NCBI GenBank assembly: GCA_018398585.1
Contig: JAGTTD010000001.1
Location: 7,318,501 to 7,382,500 of the forward strand
Reading direction: 5' to 3'
From: Simmondsia chinensis
Lineage: Eukaryota; Streptophyta; Magnoliopsida; Caryophyllales; Simmondsiaceae
Length of the DNA stretch: 64,000 nucleotides
A program made the position numbers and the translations under genes. Shown here piece by piece: positions 34,904 to 46,990 of the stretch. Positions within the stretch are counted from its first letter, which is position 1; every line of letters starts with the position of its first letter. The notes below the pieces were generated by a model, which was not told the DNA's origin, did no database searches, and worked only from the letters and a program-made list of their open reading frames with translations.

Positions 34904-35348
34904 GATGCTAAGGCGATGGCAAAAAGGATTTGAGATAAAAAAAATCATTGATTTAGTAATGATGCGTGTAATAAAATGAAATGATGTTTTAATCATTACA
35001 ATATTAAATAATGTCTTAATGTTAAAAAATGATAAACAATACCCAAAGAAAAAAAAAAATAAATGAAAATTTCATTCTTATCTTTACAAATGACAAAGAA
35101 AAAGGTCGTTATGGGAAAAATAAAGAGCAACAAAAAAGAAAATGTATTCATGACATGCGCTAGGCAAGATTCAAACTTGCGTCCTTGTATTGTAATATTC
35201 ATGACTTAACAGCTTGAGATGAAGGCAGACTTGCAATATTATTTTGCTTAATAAATATCTTATATTAACAATAAAAGTTGCTGCCGAGCACATTTAAATA
35301 ATGTTTATATACTTTTTTTTCAATATTTTTGGTTAATAAATAATTGTT

Positions 35349-35581
35349 CACCCAAAGGGGTTAATTAATTATTTCTACCGAGTTATTATTATTATTTTTG
35401 TTAATATAAGTGGATTAGTCCACCCAAAAGGGACTAATTTCTTGACATTGAAATAATATTTTATTGTTTATAATGAGTGGAATAATCACACTTTTCACCC
35501 AAAGGAAAAACTATAATGAAATATTTGGACTCTCATGGGTAGATTTATAAGAGAAGATGTTTCATTTTTCACCCAAAGGGG
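35349..35581 (+). repeat. leader repeat cacccaaagg, four copies
   Basis: cacccaaagg-type words occur at 35349, 35421, 35496 and 35570, spaced about 70-75 bp, upstream of the gag region. Confidence 0.7.
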
Positions 35582-36330
35582 AAAATGTAATGGTCACCTT
35601 TGTTATCTCCTTGTTTTTCTCTCATTTTTTGTTGTCAATCAATTGACCAGTCAATTAAACTCGATTGAAACTTTGACCGGTACTAATTACAAAAAATGGA
35701 AACGCGATGTGGAGATAGTCCTTGGTTTGATGGATTTGGATATAGTGCTAACTGAAGAAAAGCCTGACGAGCTTACCCTTCAGAGTACGACTGAAGAAAA
35801 ATTTAAGTATGAAAAATGGGTGAAGGCTAATAAGTTAAGTCTCGTGATTATGAAAAGGTCTGTGTATCGTATTCTAGGTGCAATCAAAGATGATGACAGT
35901 GCTAAACAATTCTTAGATGTCATACGACAGAAATACCTAGAGTCTAACAAAATCGAAATTGGAGAATGATTGAAAAACTTACTACAATGAAATATGATCT
36001 TGTAGTTAGTGTTAGGGAGCATATTATGAAAATAGTTAACATTGCCTCCAAACTAAACAATTTAGGAGTGACTATAGTTGATGACTTTCTTGTTTACCTT
36101 GCTCTTAAATCTCTTCCTGAATAATTTGGTCAATTGAAAACCACGTACACTGCACAAAAGGATAAGTGGAGTGTAAATGAACTTATCTCTATGTGTGGTC
36201 ATCGAGGGCATTTTAACAAGCCTGGTGGAAGTCATGTTCAATCTCACCACTCTGTCGGTTCCCGTGCTGCAATTAAGAAGCAAATCCAGTGCTGGAATTG
36301 CTGGGAAAACCACAAGAAGGTTGATTGCCC
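35535..36330 (+). pseudogene. Copia element 3 gag (broken)
   Basis: Gag forms the capsid that packages the element RNA. The frame to 35969 shows the UBN2-type N-terminal text TLTGTNYKKWKRDVEIVLGL and LDIVLTEEKPDEL. A stop at 35967-35969 and a further one at about 36121 break it. The zinc knuckle at about 36289-36330 reads CWNCWENHKKVDC, one residue short of the usual CX2CX4HX4C. The true start is uncertain because the first ATG lies in leader-like sequence. Confidence 0.75.
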
Positions 36331-37992
36331 TAGACCAAGAACTAAAAAAGGCGGTAGTTCTTTTGTGTTTGCTTGCTTTAAAACAAGTATTGTGGATGTT
36401 CCCTTTAATTCTTGGTGGTTGGATAGCAGTGCATCTATTCACATTGCCAATAATTTTCAGGACTTCGTAAGCAAGCGAAAACCAAATAAGGATGAGGTCA
36501 ATGTTTATGCGGGCAATGGACTTAAAGTCCAGATTGACTTTGTATGTGTTGTTAAATTGTATTTTAAGGATGGTAATTATGTACTTTTGGAAAATACGGC
36601 TTTTGTACCGTTGATGAGGCGGAATTTAATTTCTATAGGACTTTTTGATAAGTGTGGTTATTGTTTTGAATTTAAAAGTGGTGGTGTTAAATTAATTTAC
36701 AATTCTCATATTATTGGCGATGGTTTTCTAACTGATGTTTATATCGTTTAAATCTACAACCTTTTAAAAAAATTTCCTCAATGAATGTTGAGGGTGTTGC
36801 TCACAAAAGGTCCACAATAGATAAGAAATCTTATGCTTTATGGCATAGGCGTCTTGGTCACATCTCTAAAGAAAGAATTGAAAGATTGGTAAGAGATAAT
36901 ATTTCATCACAACTAGTTTTGAAAGGTTTGAAACTTGCATTGACTGTGTTAAAGGAAAAATGATCAAGACAAAAAGAAAAGGTTCAAATCGAAGTTCTAA
37001 TCATTTAGAAATATTCACATTGATATAAGTGGACCTTATATAACATCCTTGAATGGGCATAAGTATTTTATATCTTTCATTGACAATTTTTCTCGGTATG
37101 TTTATGTGTACCTCATTAAAGAAAATTCTGAAGCACTTGACAAATTTAAGATATATAACACCGTGGTTGAAAAACAACTTGAAAAAATAATTAAAGCTGT
37201 GAGGTCTAACCGTGGTGGTGAATATTAGGAAAATATGATGAGTTTGGTTAATGTAAGGGTCCTTTTGCTAAGTATCTAGAGGAATGTAGGATAATTGGTC
37301 AATACACCATGCCAGGTATATTTGAGTAGAATGGTGTGGCAGAAAAAGGAAATCACAGTCTCATGGACATGGTGAGGTGCATGATGTCTAGGACTAATCT
37401 TCCTGAATTTTTATGGAGTGGGGCTTTAAAAACTGCGACCTATATTTTTAATAGGGTTCCTTCTAAATATGTTCCTAAAACTCCTTTTGAACTTTGGATA
37501 GGTAGAAAACCTAGTTTGAATCATTTTCATATTTGGGGTTGTCAAGCTGAAGTCAAAATTTACAATCCTATTGAAAAGAAAACTGACCCTAGAACTACAA
37601 GTTGTTATTTCATTAGATACCCTAATAATTCTAAAGGCTATAGGTTTTTCTATCCTGGGCGTGGCACTAGAATTGTTGAGTCCATTAATGCTAAATTCCT
37701 TGAATATGAAGTGTGTGGTTGTGATGGCTCTTGTAAGAATGTAGTGGTATTGGAAGAAAGGGAAGTCATTGTTCCTATGCCTATCATTCGTGAAAAGGTC
37801 ATTGGTCAACCTTTTCATAGAAATGGGGGTGAAGTCCCACGTGAACAACATATACGTAAACAAGTCCAAGAGAGTCAACAAAGACCGATAGTTCATCAGC
37901 CTCAACCCTCGAGTAATCGTATTGAACCTAGTCTACGTCGTCGCATAGAGAACGTAGGTCCGCTATCCCTAACGATTATGTTGTATACTTGA
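36331..37992 (+). pseudogene. Copia element 3 protease and integrase (broken)
   Basis: The protease remnant is WWLDSSASIHIANNF at about 36412, where Copia normally has LDSGAT.H; the glycine after the catalytic Asp is Ser. The pre-integrase region is ALWHRRLGHISKERIERLVR (about 36838-36900). The integrase core follows with IDISGPYI-like text near 37020 and stops at about 37226 and 37328. The C-terminal part (37336-37992) contains MSRTNLPEFLWSGALKTATY, FNRVPSKYVPKTPFELW and the GCQAEVKIYNP block. Confidence 0.8.
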
Positions 37993-38990
37993 TTGAAAGT
38001 GGTAATATAGGAGATTTTGAAGATCCAACTTGTTATAGTAATATCATTTCCTCATTACAAGATGAAAAGTGGCATGAAACAATGAAAAATAAAATGCAAT
38101 CTATGTCATTAAATAAGGTATGGGATTTGGTAGAATTACCTAGTGGATGTAGACCCATTGGATGTATGTGGGTATTTAAGACTAAAAAAGATCCTAAAGG
38201 AAATATAGATCATTTTAAGGCGAAACTAGTGGTAAAGGGTTATACTCAGAAAAAGGAAATTGATTATAAGGAAACTTTTTCCCCGGTTTCTTCAAATGAT
38301 GCTTTTAGAATTGTTATGGGTCTTGTGCCACATTTTGATTTAGAGTTAAATCAAATGGATGTTAAAACAGCATTTCTAAATGGGAGTTTAGAAGAAGAAG
38401 TATACATGAGCCAACCTGAGGGCTTCATAGAAAAAGGAAAAGAATATTTAGTGTGTAAACTTAAGAAATCGATATATGGCTTAAAGCAAGCTTCGATTCA
38501 GTGGTATTTAAAATTTGATGAAGTTATAACTAATCTGGGATTTATGGAAAATAAGGTTGATGAATGCATATACATTAAGATTAGTGGGAGTAGATTCATC
38601 ATTTTGGTGCAATATGTTGATGACATTTTACTTGCTAGTAATGACTTGGGCATGTTGCATGAGACAAAGAAACTTTTGTCTAAACACTTTGATATGAAAG
38701 ATTTGGGGGTTGCTTCTTTTGTAGTTGGAATAGAGATACATAGAGACAGGACACGTAAATTGTTAGGTTTATCTCAAAGTGCTTATGTTGAACGAGTTTT
38801 AAAAGCTTTTGGAATGCAAGATTGTAAACATGGAGAATCACCGGTTGTTAAAGACGATAAACTTAACAAAGACCAATGCCCAAAGAATGGGATTGAGAGA
38901 AATTCGATGAAAAATGTATCTTATTCCAATGTTGTGAGATGCTTGATGTTATACAAACTTGCACTAGACCAAATATTGCCTTTGCGGTAA
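37989..38990 (+). CDS. Copia element 3 reverse transcriptase
   Basis: A 333-codon open frame encodes the RT domain that copies element RNA into DNA. It shows WDLVELPSGCRPIGCMWVFK, GYTQKKEIDYKETFSPVSS, MDVKTAFLNGSLEEEVYMSQ, YGLKQASIQWY and the catalytic YVDD within LVQYVDDILL at about 38610-38640. It continues through the LGMLHETKKLLSKHFDMKDL region. The frame is open across all core motifs, but upstream gag and integrase are broken, so the protein would not be made as a normal polyprotein. The frame ends near the start of the RNase H region. Confidence 0.9.
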   Translation: MIESGNIGDFEDPTCYSNIISSLQDEKWHETMKNKMQSMSLNKVWDLVELPSGCRPIGCMWVFKTKKDPKGNIDHFKAKLVVKGYTQKKEIDYKETFSPVSSNDAFRIVMGLVPHFDLELNQMDVKTAFLNGSLEEEVYMSQPEGFIEKGKEYLVCKLKKSIYGLKQASIQWYLKFDEVITNLGFMENKVDECIYIKISGSRFIILVQYVDDILLASNDLGMLHETKKLLSKHFDMKDLGVASFVVGIEIHRDRTRKLLGLSQSAYVERVLKAFGMQDCKHGESPVVKDDKLNKDQCPKNGIERNSMKNVSYSNVVRCLMLYKLALDQILPLR

Positions 38991-39034
38991 ATATGCTTGG
39001 GAGATTTTCTTTAAATCTAGGTTGAGCACACTGG

Positions 39035-39535
39035 GTGGTAGCGAAAAAGATTATGAGATACCTCCAAAGAACTAAAGATTTCATTTTGGTTTATAAACAT
39101 GTTGAAAATCTTAAAATAGTTGGATATTCAGATTTAGATTTTGCGGGTTGTCAAGATAGCATGAAGTCTACTTCGGGGTATATATTCACATTAGCTGGTG
39201 GTGCTGTGTCATGGAAGAGTGAAAAATAGGGTTTAACTGCTACTTTCACAATGGAAATAGAATTTGTAGCATGTTTTGCAACTGCATCACATGCAATTTA
39301 GCTAAGAAACTTCATTTCCAATTTGAAGATGGTAGATTTTATCTCTAAGCCGCTCAAAATTTTTTTTGATAATAATGCAGCCGTGTTCTTTTCAAGAAAT
39401 AACAAGAGGATAAGAGGTTCAAAACATGTTACCCTTAAATTTCTTAGGGTTATAGACACGGTAAAGGATGTTGATGTTATGATCGAGAAATTAGTACTGA
39501 AACTATGCTTGCTGACCTATTGACCAAAGGATTTT
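39035..39535 (+). pseudogene. Copia element 3 RNase H remnant
   Basis: RNase H removes the RNA template during reverse transcription. Here YLQRTKDFILVYKHVENLKI, GYSDLDFAGCQDSMKSTSGY and AVSWKSEK are readable to a stop at 39227-39229. The downstream part IFFDNNAAVFFSRNNKR follows in another frame. It is broken by stops. Confidence 0.8.
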
Positions 39536-40341
39536 GATCAATTATTTTTGATCAATGTACACAAAACATGGGTGTTTTAGAATTTTTTGATGTAATTAAT
39601 TAGAGGGAGTCTGTTGTACCTTAATGTACAAATACTTCTATGTAATTTAAAATCAGGATATATGATACAAATAGTATTGTCTTTGTACTATTTATTTTTT
39701 TATGGAAATTGTCTATATGAGGTTCTTATTGTTAATATTCTGGCATCAATTTTGGTGGGATGAGCTCACTTCTTATAATGCTTACTAAATAAATGTTTTT
39801 TGTTTCATTGATACATGATTACTTAAGTAAAGCACAAGGATCTCTAAGGAAATGATTAAGTATTAAAGTTTGTCTAAAGACATGGTATGCTTTCTATAAG
39901 GTGTGATTGCTTTGATTAGAAAGGAAATCTTTTATAAATAGTGTCAATATCGTTGATTAGAAAAGAGTATTAAATTTTGCTGAAATTGCAAACTATCTAG
40001 AACACATGTGTATGTTCCATGTTGATGTAATTCCTAGTTTTTGTGATCATGGATAAAAGTCGTATTTTGAAAGATTTGATTATTTCCATGGTTTATATAT
40101 TAGTAATTTCATTGGAAACTAATATGGATGTATTTTGATGCTTTTATAATTTTGGTTGTATTATATATTTGGCCATGATGAAATTATTTTTGAAACAATT
40201 TTAATGATTGTGTTGTCATTTAAGTTTACAACGAAATTCATTAAGAATGAAATTATTTTTTTTTCTTTTCTAATTTTTAAAGGGGATTATTATATTTCTT
40301 AAATATTTTTCTTTCCAATCAATAACGTCTAAGTGAGAGAA
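39536..40341 (+). other. non-coding 3' internal region of Copia element 3
   Basis: About 0.8 kb without ORFs lies between RNase H and the 3' LTR. An early purine-rich block (agagggagtc, about 39602) looks like a second polypurine tract. The one used for this LTR is at about 40331-40341. Confidence 0.5.
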
Positions 40342-40796
40342 TGTTAGAATTTTGGACCTAATCGATTGGGTTAGCCTGAGAAGATAATGACAAAAGTCCA
40401 GTTTTTATTTTATAATAAGCTTATATCTAATTATGTGTTAAGTCCAATGTGACATAGGCTTAGAGTGGATTAATGAGAGCCCATTTATAATATATGGGCC
40501 CATGATGGATAGGCCTCTATGCTTGTCTATATAAGGGGCCACCCCCCTCCTCACGTGATTATTAAATTCATTTTTCTCCTTTCATAAACCAAGGAAATTG
40601 TTAGAGAGATTTTCCATCTTCTCTCTTTTTTCGATTGGTGGCTATTGTGGGTGAGTGGAAGTGCGTCTCAGGCTTAATCGCCGGTAACATTTATTACATC
40701 AACAAATATGGATATGAATTGTACGTTCTAATTGACATATACCTTAGTTTAATTTGGAGTTATAATCTCTTTCATGTTCCAAGCATTAATCTTACA
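40342..40796 (+). repeat. 3' LTR of Copia element 3
   Basis: 455 bp, starting TGTTAGAATTTTGG and ending CTTACA. It is uninterrupted and preserves the pre-insertion sequence of the hAT-like target site. Confidence 0.9.
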
Positions 40797-41167
40797 CTTT
40801 ACTCCAATATGCTCATATACAACACAAGAATATCTAATAAAGAAACATATACATACCATATAGTTAAGAAAAAAACTACAGAACACGAGCAACTACATAT
40901 AATGTCCACAAGCATAGAAATTCATTTTCATAGTCTTTTTTAACCACCCAAAGTACGGGATTTAAAAAAATACTTGTTAATAAATTTGCATAAGAAATTC
41001 TTCTCTTCAAAAAAAAAAAAAATTTTTTTTTTCTCTCTGTCTTCTCTTTATTTTAGAAAAGATTTTCAAATAACATATTTTTCAAATCAAGCTTTATTTA
41101 GAATAGAGTTTTCGCTAGAAAATTTTCTAACTTGTGGAAGTGGGATTTGAAAAAAGCTTGTGCGACC

Positions 41168-41864
41168 ATTCATTTTCATATGTTCATTTTCAAACTTGTT
41201 GTGAGCCTCTTGTTTTGGCTAGAATTGTTTTTCTCTACTGGTTATGCAAGGAATTCATGACGACCTATTGTGGATTGTCAGTGTTGTAGGTCAGGAAGAA
41301 TGGGAATTTCATAGCCTCGGATTTTCACTTCAAGCTTCTATTGCTTCTCCTAGACGAGATGTCATATAGGGAAAACTATAGGTCGGAATCGTCATAATTA
41401 ATGTTGATGCAGCATGGTTGGATCATTCTTCCTATGCAGGGTTGGCTCTAGTGGTTCTTGATAATGAAGATAGGGTGGTTGATGGATGGTGTGGTTCTGA
41501 TTTGGTTTGGTCTTCTTTCGTCGAGGAGAGTCTTTCTATGACGAGTGCTTGTCATTTTGTTGTTTCAAGAGGATTCGATTCGGTTACTTTTTTGAGTCTG
41601 ATTAAAGACTTATTCAAGCTCTTTCTGATGATAATGACCATCCGCCTTGGGAGATTGTAGTTATTGTCTCTGATATTAATCTTTTAAGATTTAAATTTAA
41701 TCTTATGTCTTTTGATTGGATATACTTAGAGGAGCTAACAAGGTGGCTCAAGAGATTGTTATAATCCATAAGCTGGGTTTAAGGAATGCTTGTCCTTTTG
41801 ATCTTAATAAATATTTTTGCCTTCAAGTCTTCTGTCTAGGGAAAAAAAAAAAAAGAAAAGAAAA
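41168..41864 (+). mobile_element. 5'-truncated LINE with RNase H domain (unit A)
   Basis: The plus strand encodes the C-terminal RNase H-like domain of a plant L1 LINE: SSYAGLALVVLDNEDRVVDG, WCGSDLVWSSFVEESLSMTS and FVVSRGFDSVTF at 41418-41600. Shifted frames continue with NACPFDLNKYFCLQVF and an A-rich tail at about 41840. The flanks aagcttgtgcgacc (41154-41167) and aagtttgtgcaacc (41865-41878) are its target duplication. It is a dead fragment. Confidence 0.8.
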
Positions 41865-41985
41865 AAGTTTGTGCAACCCAAGGCTTGCATTAAATGTGGG
41901 TTACACCCACATTGACTTCAACGCCAAGGGCACAACGCTAGCAGGTGCAAGCCACGCTCTAGCTCCGCTAGGCACTGGTTCTCGT

Positions 41986-42823
41986 TAGAGGTGGCGATTG
42001 CGTCATTTGAGCTGGGTTCGGGTGTACCCTTTCAGGTTTGCATCATTTCATGCTTACAATAAACTCAGGTTGGGTTGGGACGGGCTCGACCTAATCAGGC
42101 TCGGGTCATTTTGGGTTTTTTACTATGCTCATGTTGGTTTGGGTCAGAGTCAATTTATTTTGGGTTCAGGGTCACTTTAATTTTGAGTGTCTTAGGTTCC
42201 GGTTAATCTTAGGTGGGGTTGTATTTGTTTCGGATCATTATAATTATACTATTCGGTGCCTTCATGGCATGAACTATTTACAAAAGCTTAATTATTTCAA
42301 ATAATTCATGTTTTTATCATTATATTTATTATACGGAGTTGTTATTGGCAGGAAAAAAATACTATTACCAGAATAATGATGTGACTTAAAGCAAATGAGA
42401 GCCACAAAATTGATTTGAAAACTATAGTCTTCTTCTACCAATAACAATTCTGCCTTGGCATAACATATGACCCTTACTGTATTATAAATATCGATGTTTA
42501 ATAATCTCTTATGAAGTTTAATTGTGCTCCTAACAAGTAATAATTACCATTATATTTAAAGATCTTGGGTTATTTTGGGCTCCAGGTTAGGTCGAGTTAC
42601 AGTTCGAGTCATTTTGTGCTGGGTGGTTGGGTGGTGAGTCGGGTCAAGTCAAATTGATTATCGGGTCATTCTTGGGTTAGGCAAAGAATAGGTCGGGTTA
42701 GTTTTAGGTTGGGTCATTTTAACTTCGGGCTCAATTTATAACGACATATTTTCAATTTAGGTTGGGTCAGTTTATGAGTTTTTCAAGTCTAATTTTCGGG
42801 TCGCGTTGAATCTACCATCTCTA
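41986..42823. mobile_element. hAT MITE with gggt-rich core (unit A)
   Basis: The ends are tagaggtggcgattgcg and ctaccatctcta. The core is a degenerate repeat of gggt/ttgggtc words. The left flank gttctcgt equals the right flank of the unit B copy, so the original 8-bp target duplication was gttctcgt. No transposase is present. Confidence 0.7.
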
Positions 42824-42879
42824 ATTTGCATGGCTCATTGGCTTTTTTTAAGCCTTTTGTTTTGCTGCTTTCTAGTGTC

Positions 42880-43960
42880 TTTTTTTGAACCAGCAAACAG
42901 GCCAGAAAGAGCTTACATTACGTCACGATTTAATACATCAACTAGTTCAAGGGGAGGATTATCCCACCAATCATGATTACATATATGATCAAAATGGAGC
43001 TTTGCCCCCACATGGGAAGCTTGATTACACATACGAGGAATCCAAAAAAAATACAATACAATCAATATGGCTCCTATTTTGAAAGATATCTTGCATTATT
43101 GGAAAAATCATCCATGGGGGAAGATCTTTGATTCAAAACATTTACTGCTTCCATGCAGTTCGACTCCATTATCACTTTTCTCCAACCTGAAGCTATGGCT
43201 AGAAAGCAAGCATCTCAAAGCACCTAGATTTCAGTTGATAAAGGGTCCTGGGCTTTAAAGGAACAACACCACCCACCTTCAACTGTTTCGATATGATTAC
43301 GGGCAACAACTGCACCAGCTGCAGCACGATTAACACTCCACGCAGTGTCTGAATTGAGTTCAATAAATGGATGTGGGGGAGGGTTCCATCTTCTTGGAAC
43401 AAAGCTCTGGTGCGGCATCGTTGGGATCTGAGTTGTATCCATGAACTCTTTGGCTTGATCACTAGCTTGCTTACATAACAAGGAAGGAGAGAGGGCCTTT
43501 TTCCTAAAAACAAAGTTGCATCGATTTTTTCAAATGCACCAACAAAGATAAGTGCACTTAGCAATAATCATAAGACCATTTTTGAACTTGAGACATAACA
43601 TCTCCAACCATTTTGCAAACCTCGGAAATCCTTGGATCTCCGATTTGAAACCCAAATCTGAAGCAGCCCAAACCGCAAGAGCAAAAGGGAAAAAACAAAA
43701 AAAGATATGTTCAATAGATTCAGCGCAAACGTGGCAGCGAGGGCAATTAGGGGAGAAGAAAGCTTTCTGATAAATAGATTTTCCCCTGTCGCAAGTGTAT
43801 TTTGACATGAACGCCATAAACAAAATTGATTTTAGGTTCGGAAGGGGCCTTCCAAATGAAGGAGAACAACTTTCTTGGTTGATGTGAGCTAGACGGCACA
43901 CTCTCCACACACCCCTTTCGCCTTGTAAATTATTCATTTCCCATACCCACATTTAACACT
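42880..43960 (-). mobile_element. LINE 3' end: zf-RVT plus RNase H (unit A)
   Basis: On the minus strand, WEMNNLQGERGVWRVCRLAH, CPRCHVCAESIEHIFFCFFP (zinc-binding domain) and AASDLGFKSEIQGFPRF are followed in shifted frames by FVPRRWNPPPHPFIELNSDT and a C-terminal RNase H region. A 3' end with an A run (T run near 42881-42887 on this strand) closes it. Frameshifts make it inactive. Confidence 0.8.
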
Positions 43961-44226
43961 ATAAGTACCATCTCTTACTATTTCCTAAACAAATATATAT
44001 TTTACCTCAAGCCCGCCTATAGGGATTTTAAAAAGCACTTATTAATAAATTGGCATAGGAAATTCTTCCCTTCAGAAAAAAATAGAAATTTCTCTCGGTC
44101 TTCTCTTTATTTTAGAAAAGCTTTTCAAATAACATATTTTTCAAATCAAGCTTTATTTAAAATAGAGTTTTAGCTGGAAAACTTTCTAACTCGTGGAAGT
44201 TGGATTTGAAGAAAGCTTGTGCGACC

Positions 44227-44954
44227 ATTCATTTTCATATGTTCATTTTCTAAGTTGTTGTGAGCCTCTTGTTTTGGCTAGAATTGTTTTTCTCTGCTGG
44301 TTATGCAAGAAATTCGTGACGACCTATTGTGGATTGTTAGTGTTGCAGGTCAGGAAGAATAGGAATTTAAGAGCCTCGGGTTTTCACTTCAAGCTTCTAT
44401 TACTTCTCCTAGACAAGATGTCATATGGGGAAAACCACAGGTCAGGATCGTCAAAATTAATGTTGATGCAGCATGGTTGGATCGTTCTTCTTATGCAGGG
44501 TTGGCTCTAGTGGTTCTTGATAATGAGGGTAGAGTGGTTGATGGATGGTGTGGTTCTGATTTGGCTTGGTCTTCTTTCATTGTGGAGAGTCTTTCTATGA
44601 GGTGTGCTCGTCATTTTGCTGTTTCAAGAGGGTTCGATTCGGTTACTTTTGAGTCTGAGTAAAGACTTATTCAAGCTCTTTCTGATGATAATGACCATCT
44701 GCTTTGAGAGATTGTAGCTATTGTCTTTGATATTAATCTTTTAAGATTTAATTTTCATATTATGTCTTTTCATTGGATATATTAGAATAGCTAATAAGGT
44801 GGCTTAAGAGATTGTTATAATCCATAGGCTGGGTTCTTATACTCATGATTAGGCTTCTTCACCTACCTCTGCTGTAAGGAATGCTTGTCCTTTTGATCTT
44901 AATAAATATTTTTGCCTTCAAGTCTTCTGTCCAAAAACAAAAAAGAAAAGAAAA
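44227..44954 (+). mobile_element. 5'-truncated LINE with RNase H domain (unit B)
   Basis: This copy of the 41168 fragment reads SSYAGLALVVLDNEGRVVDG and CARHFAVSRGFDSVTFESE. Flanking duplications are aagcttgtgcgacc (44213-44226) and gagtttgtgcgacc (44955-44968). Confidence 0.8.
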
Positions 44955-45053
44955 GAGTTTGTGCGACCTAAGGCTTGCATTAAATATGGGTTACACCCAC
45001 ATTGACATCAACTCCAAGGGCACGCGCTAGCTTCCTCCGGCATTATTTCATGT

Positions 45054-45863
45054 TAGAGGTAGCAATTGCGTCATTTGAGCCGGGTTCGGCTATACCCTTT
45101 CAGGTTTGCATCATTTCATGCTTACAATAAACTCGGGTTAGGTTGGAACGGGCTCGACCTACTATGCTTATGTTGGTTTAGGTTACAGTCAAGTTATTTT
45201 AGGTACGGGGTCACTTTAATTTTGAGTGTCTTAGGTGCCGGTTAATCTTAGGTTGGTTGTATTGGTTTCGAATCATTATAATTATACTATTTGGTGCCTT
45301 CATGGCATGAACTATTTACAAAAGCTTAATTATTTCAAATAATTCATGTTTTTATCATTATATTTATTGTAGGGAGTTGTTATTAGCAGGACAAAAATTA
45401 TTCTTACTAGAATAATAATGCGACTTACAACAAATGAGAGCCACAAAATTGCATTGAAAACTATGGTCTTCTTCTACCAATAACAATTCTGCCCTGGCAT
45501 AACATGTGACCGTTATTGTATTACGAATATAGATGTTTAATAATCTATAATAATGTTTAATTGTACTCCTAACGAGTAATAATTACCATTGTATTTAAAG
45601 ATCTTGGGTTATTTTGGGCTTCAGGTCTGGTAGAGTTAGAGTTCGAGTCATTTTGTGCTGGGTTGGTTGGGTGGTGAGTCAGGTCAAGTCAAATTGATTA
45701 TTGGGTCATTCTTGGGTTAGGCAAAGAACGAGTCAGGCTAGTTTTAGGTTGGCTCATGTTAACTTCGGGTTCAATTATTAACAACATATTTTTAGTTCAG
45801 GTCGAGTTAGTTTATGAGTGTTTTAGGTCGAATTTTCAGGTCGGGTTGAATTTGCCATCTGTA
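45054..45863. mobile_element. hAT MITE with gggt-rich core (unit B)
   Basis: The ends are tagaggtagcaattgcg and tttgccatctgta. The right flank gttctcgt (45864-45871) is intact; the left flank tttcatgt is diverged. Confidence 0.7.
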
Positions 45864-45926
45864 GTTCTCGTGGCTCGTTGTCTTTTTTTCATCCTTTTGT
45901 TTTACTGTTTTCTAGTGTCTTTTTTT

Positions 45927-46990
45927 AATCAAATAAACCAGCAAATAGGCCGAAAAGAGCTTACATTACATCACAATTTAGTACATCAACTAGTTTAGGG
46001 GGAGGATTATCCCACCAATCATGGTTACATATCAAAATGGAGCTTTGCCCCTACATGGGTAGCTTGATTACACATACGAGGAATGCAGCAAAACATAATA
46101 CAATCAAAATGGCTCCTATTTTGAAAGATATCTTGCATTATTGGAAGAATTATCCCCGGGCGGGGGGGGGGGGGGGGGTCTTTTATTTAAAACATCTACG
46201 ACTTCCTTGCAATCCGACTCTATTATCACTTTTCTCCAACATGAAGGTATGGCTTGAAAGCAAGCATCTCGAATCACCTATATTTCAGCTGATAGTGGGT
46301 CCTGGGCTTTAAAGGAACAACACCACCCACCTTCAACTGTTCCGATATGATTACGGGCAGCAACGGCACCGGCTGTAACACGATTAACACTCCACGCAAC
46401 GTCTGAATTAAGTTCAATAAATGGATGTGGGGGAGGGTTCCATCTTCTTGGAACAAAATTCTGGTGTGGCATTGTTGGGATCTGAGTTGTATCCAGGAAC
46501 TCTTTGGCTTGATCACTAGCTTGCTCACATAACAAGGAACGAGAGAGACACTTTTTCCTAAAAGCAAAGTTGCATCGATTTTTCCAGATGCACCAACAAA
46601 TATAAGTATAATTAGTAATAATCATAATATGATTTTTGAACTTGAGATATAACATCTCCCACCATTTTCCAAACCCCGAAAATCCTTGGATCTCCGATTT
46701 GAAGCCTAAATCTGAAAAGGCCCAAATTACACGAGAAAAAGGGCAAGGAAAAAACAAAAAAGATATGTTCAATGGATTCAGCGCAAACGTGGCATCAAGG
46801 GCATTTAAGGGAGAAAGAAAGCATTTTGATAAATAGATTTTTCCTGTCGCAAGTGCATTTTGACATGAATGCCATAGATAAAACTTGATTTTTAGTTCGG
46901 AAGGGGCCTTTCAAATAAAGGAGAAGACCTTTCTTGGTTGATGTGAGCTAGACGGCACACTCTCCGCACACCCCTTCGCCTTGTAAATTA
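45927..46990 (-). mobile_element. LINE 3' end: zf-RVT plus RNase H (unit B)
   Basis: This is the counterpart of 42880-43960. The minus frame 46278-46772 keeps IWAFSDLGFKSEIQGFSGF and CIWKNRCNFAFRKK fused to FVPRRWNPPPHPFIELNSDV, so this copy is less frameshifted over this stretch than unit A. Confidence 0.8.

Larger units (their letters stand above)
32855..40801 (+). mobile_element. complete Copia LTR retrotransposon (element 3) with target duplication
   Basis: The element runs 32860-40796 between an exact 5-bp duplication, CTTTA (32855-32859 and 40797-40801). The 5' LTR (32860-34595) contains a hAT-like insertion; without it, it is about 444 bp, against 455 bp for the 3' LTR (40342-40796). 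The primer binding site tggtattagagcc (34598-34610) fits initiator tRNA-Met, and a purine-rich tract (aagtgagagaa) precedes the 3' LTR. Gag, protease, integrase, RT and RNase H are recognisable in order, but several stops and frameshifts make it non-autonomous. A non-coding stretch of about 0.7 kb lies between RNase H and the 3' LTR. Confidence 0.92.
40957..44021. repeat. tandem 3.06-kb block, unit A
   Basis: This unit and 44022-47080 are adjacent direct copies: gggattt...cctcaagcccgcc in both. Each carries a plus-strand LINE fragment, a hAT MITE and a minus-strand LINE 3' end in the same order. It is a segmental duplication of transposon debris. Confidence 0.85.

Noticed and set aside
37426..37905. 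159-codon minus ORF
   Set aside because: It is a shadow of the Copia integrase C-terminal frame on the plus strand.
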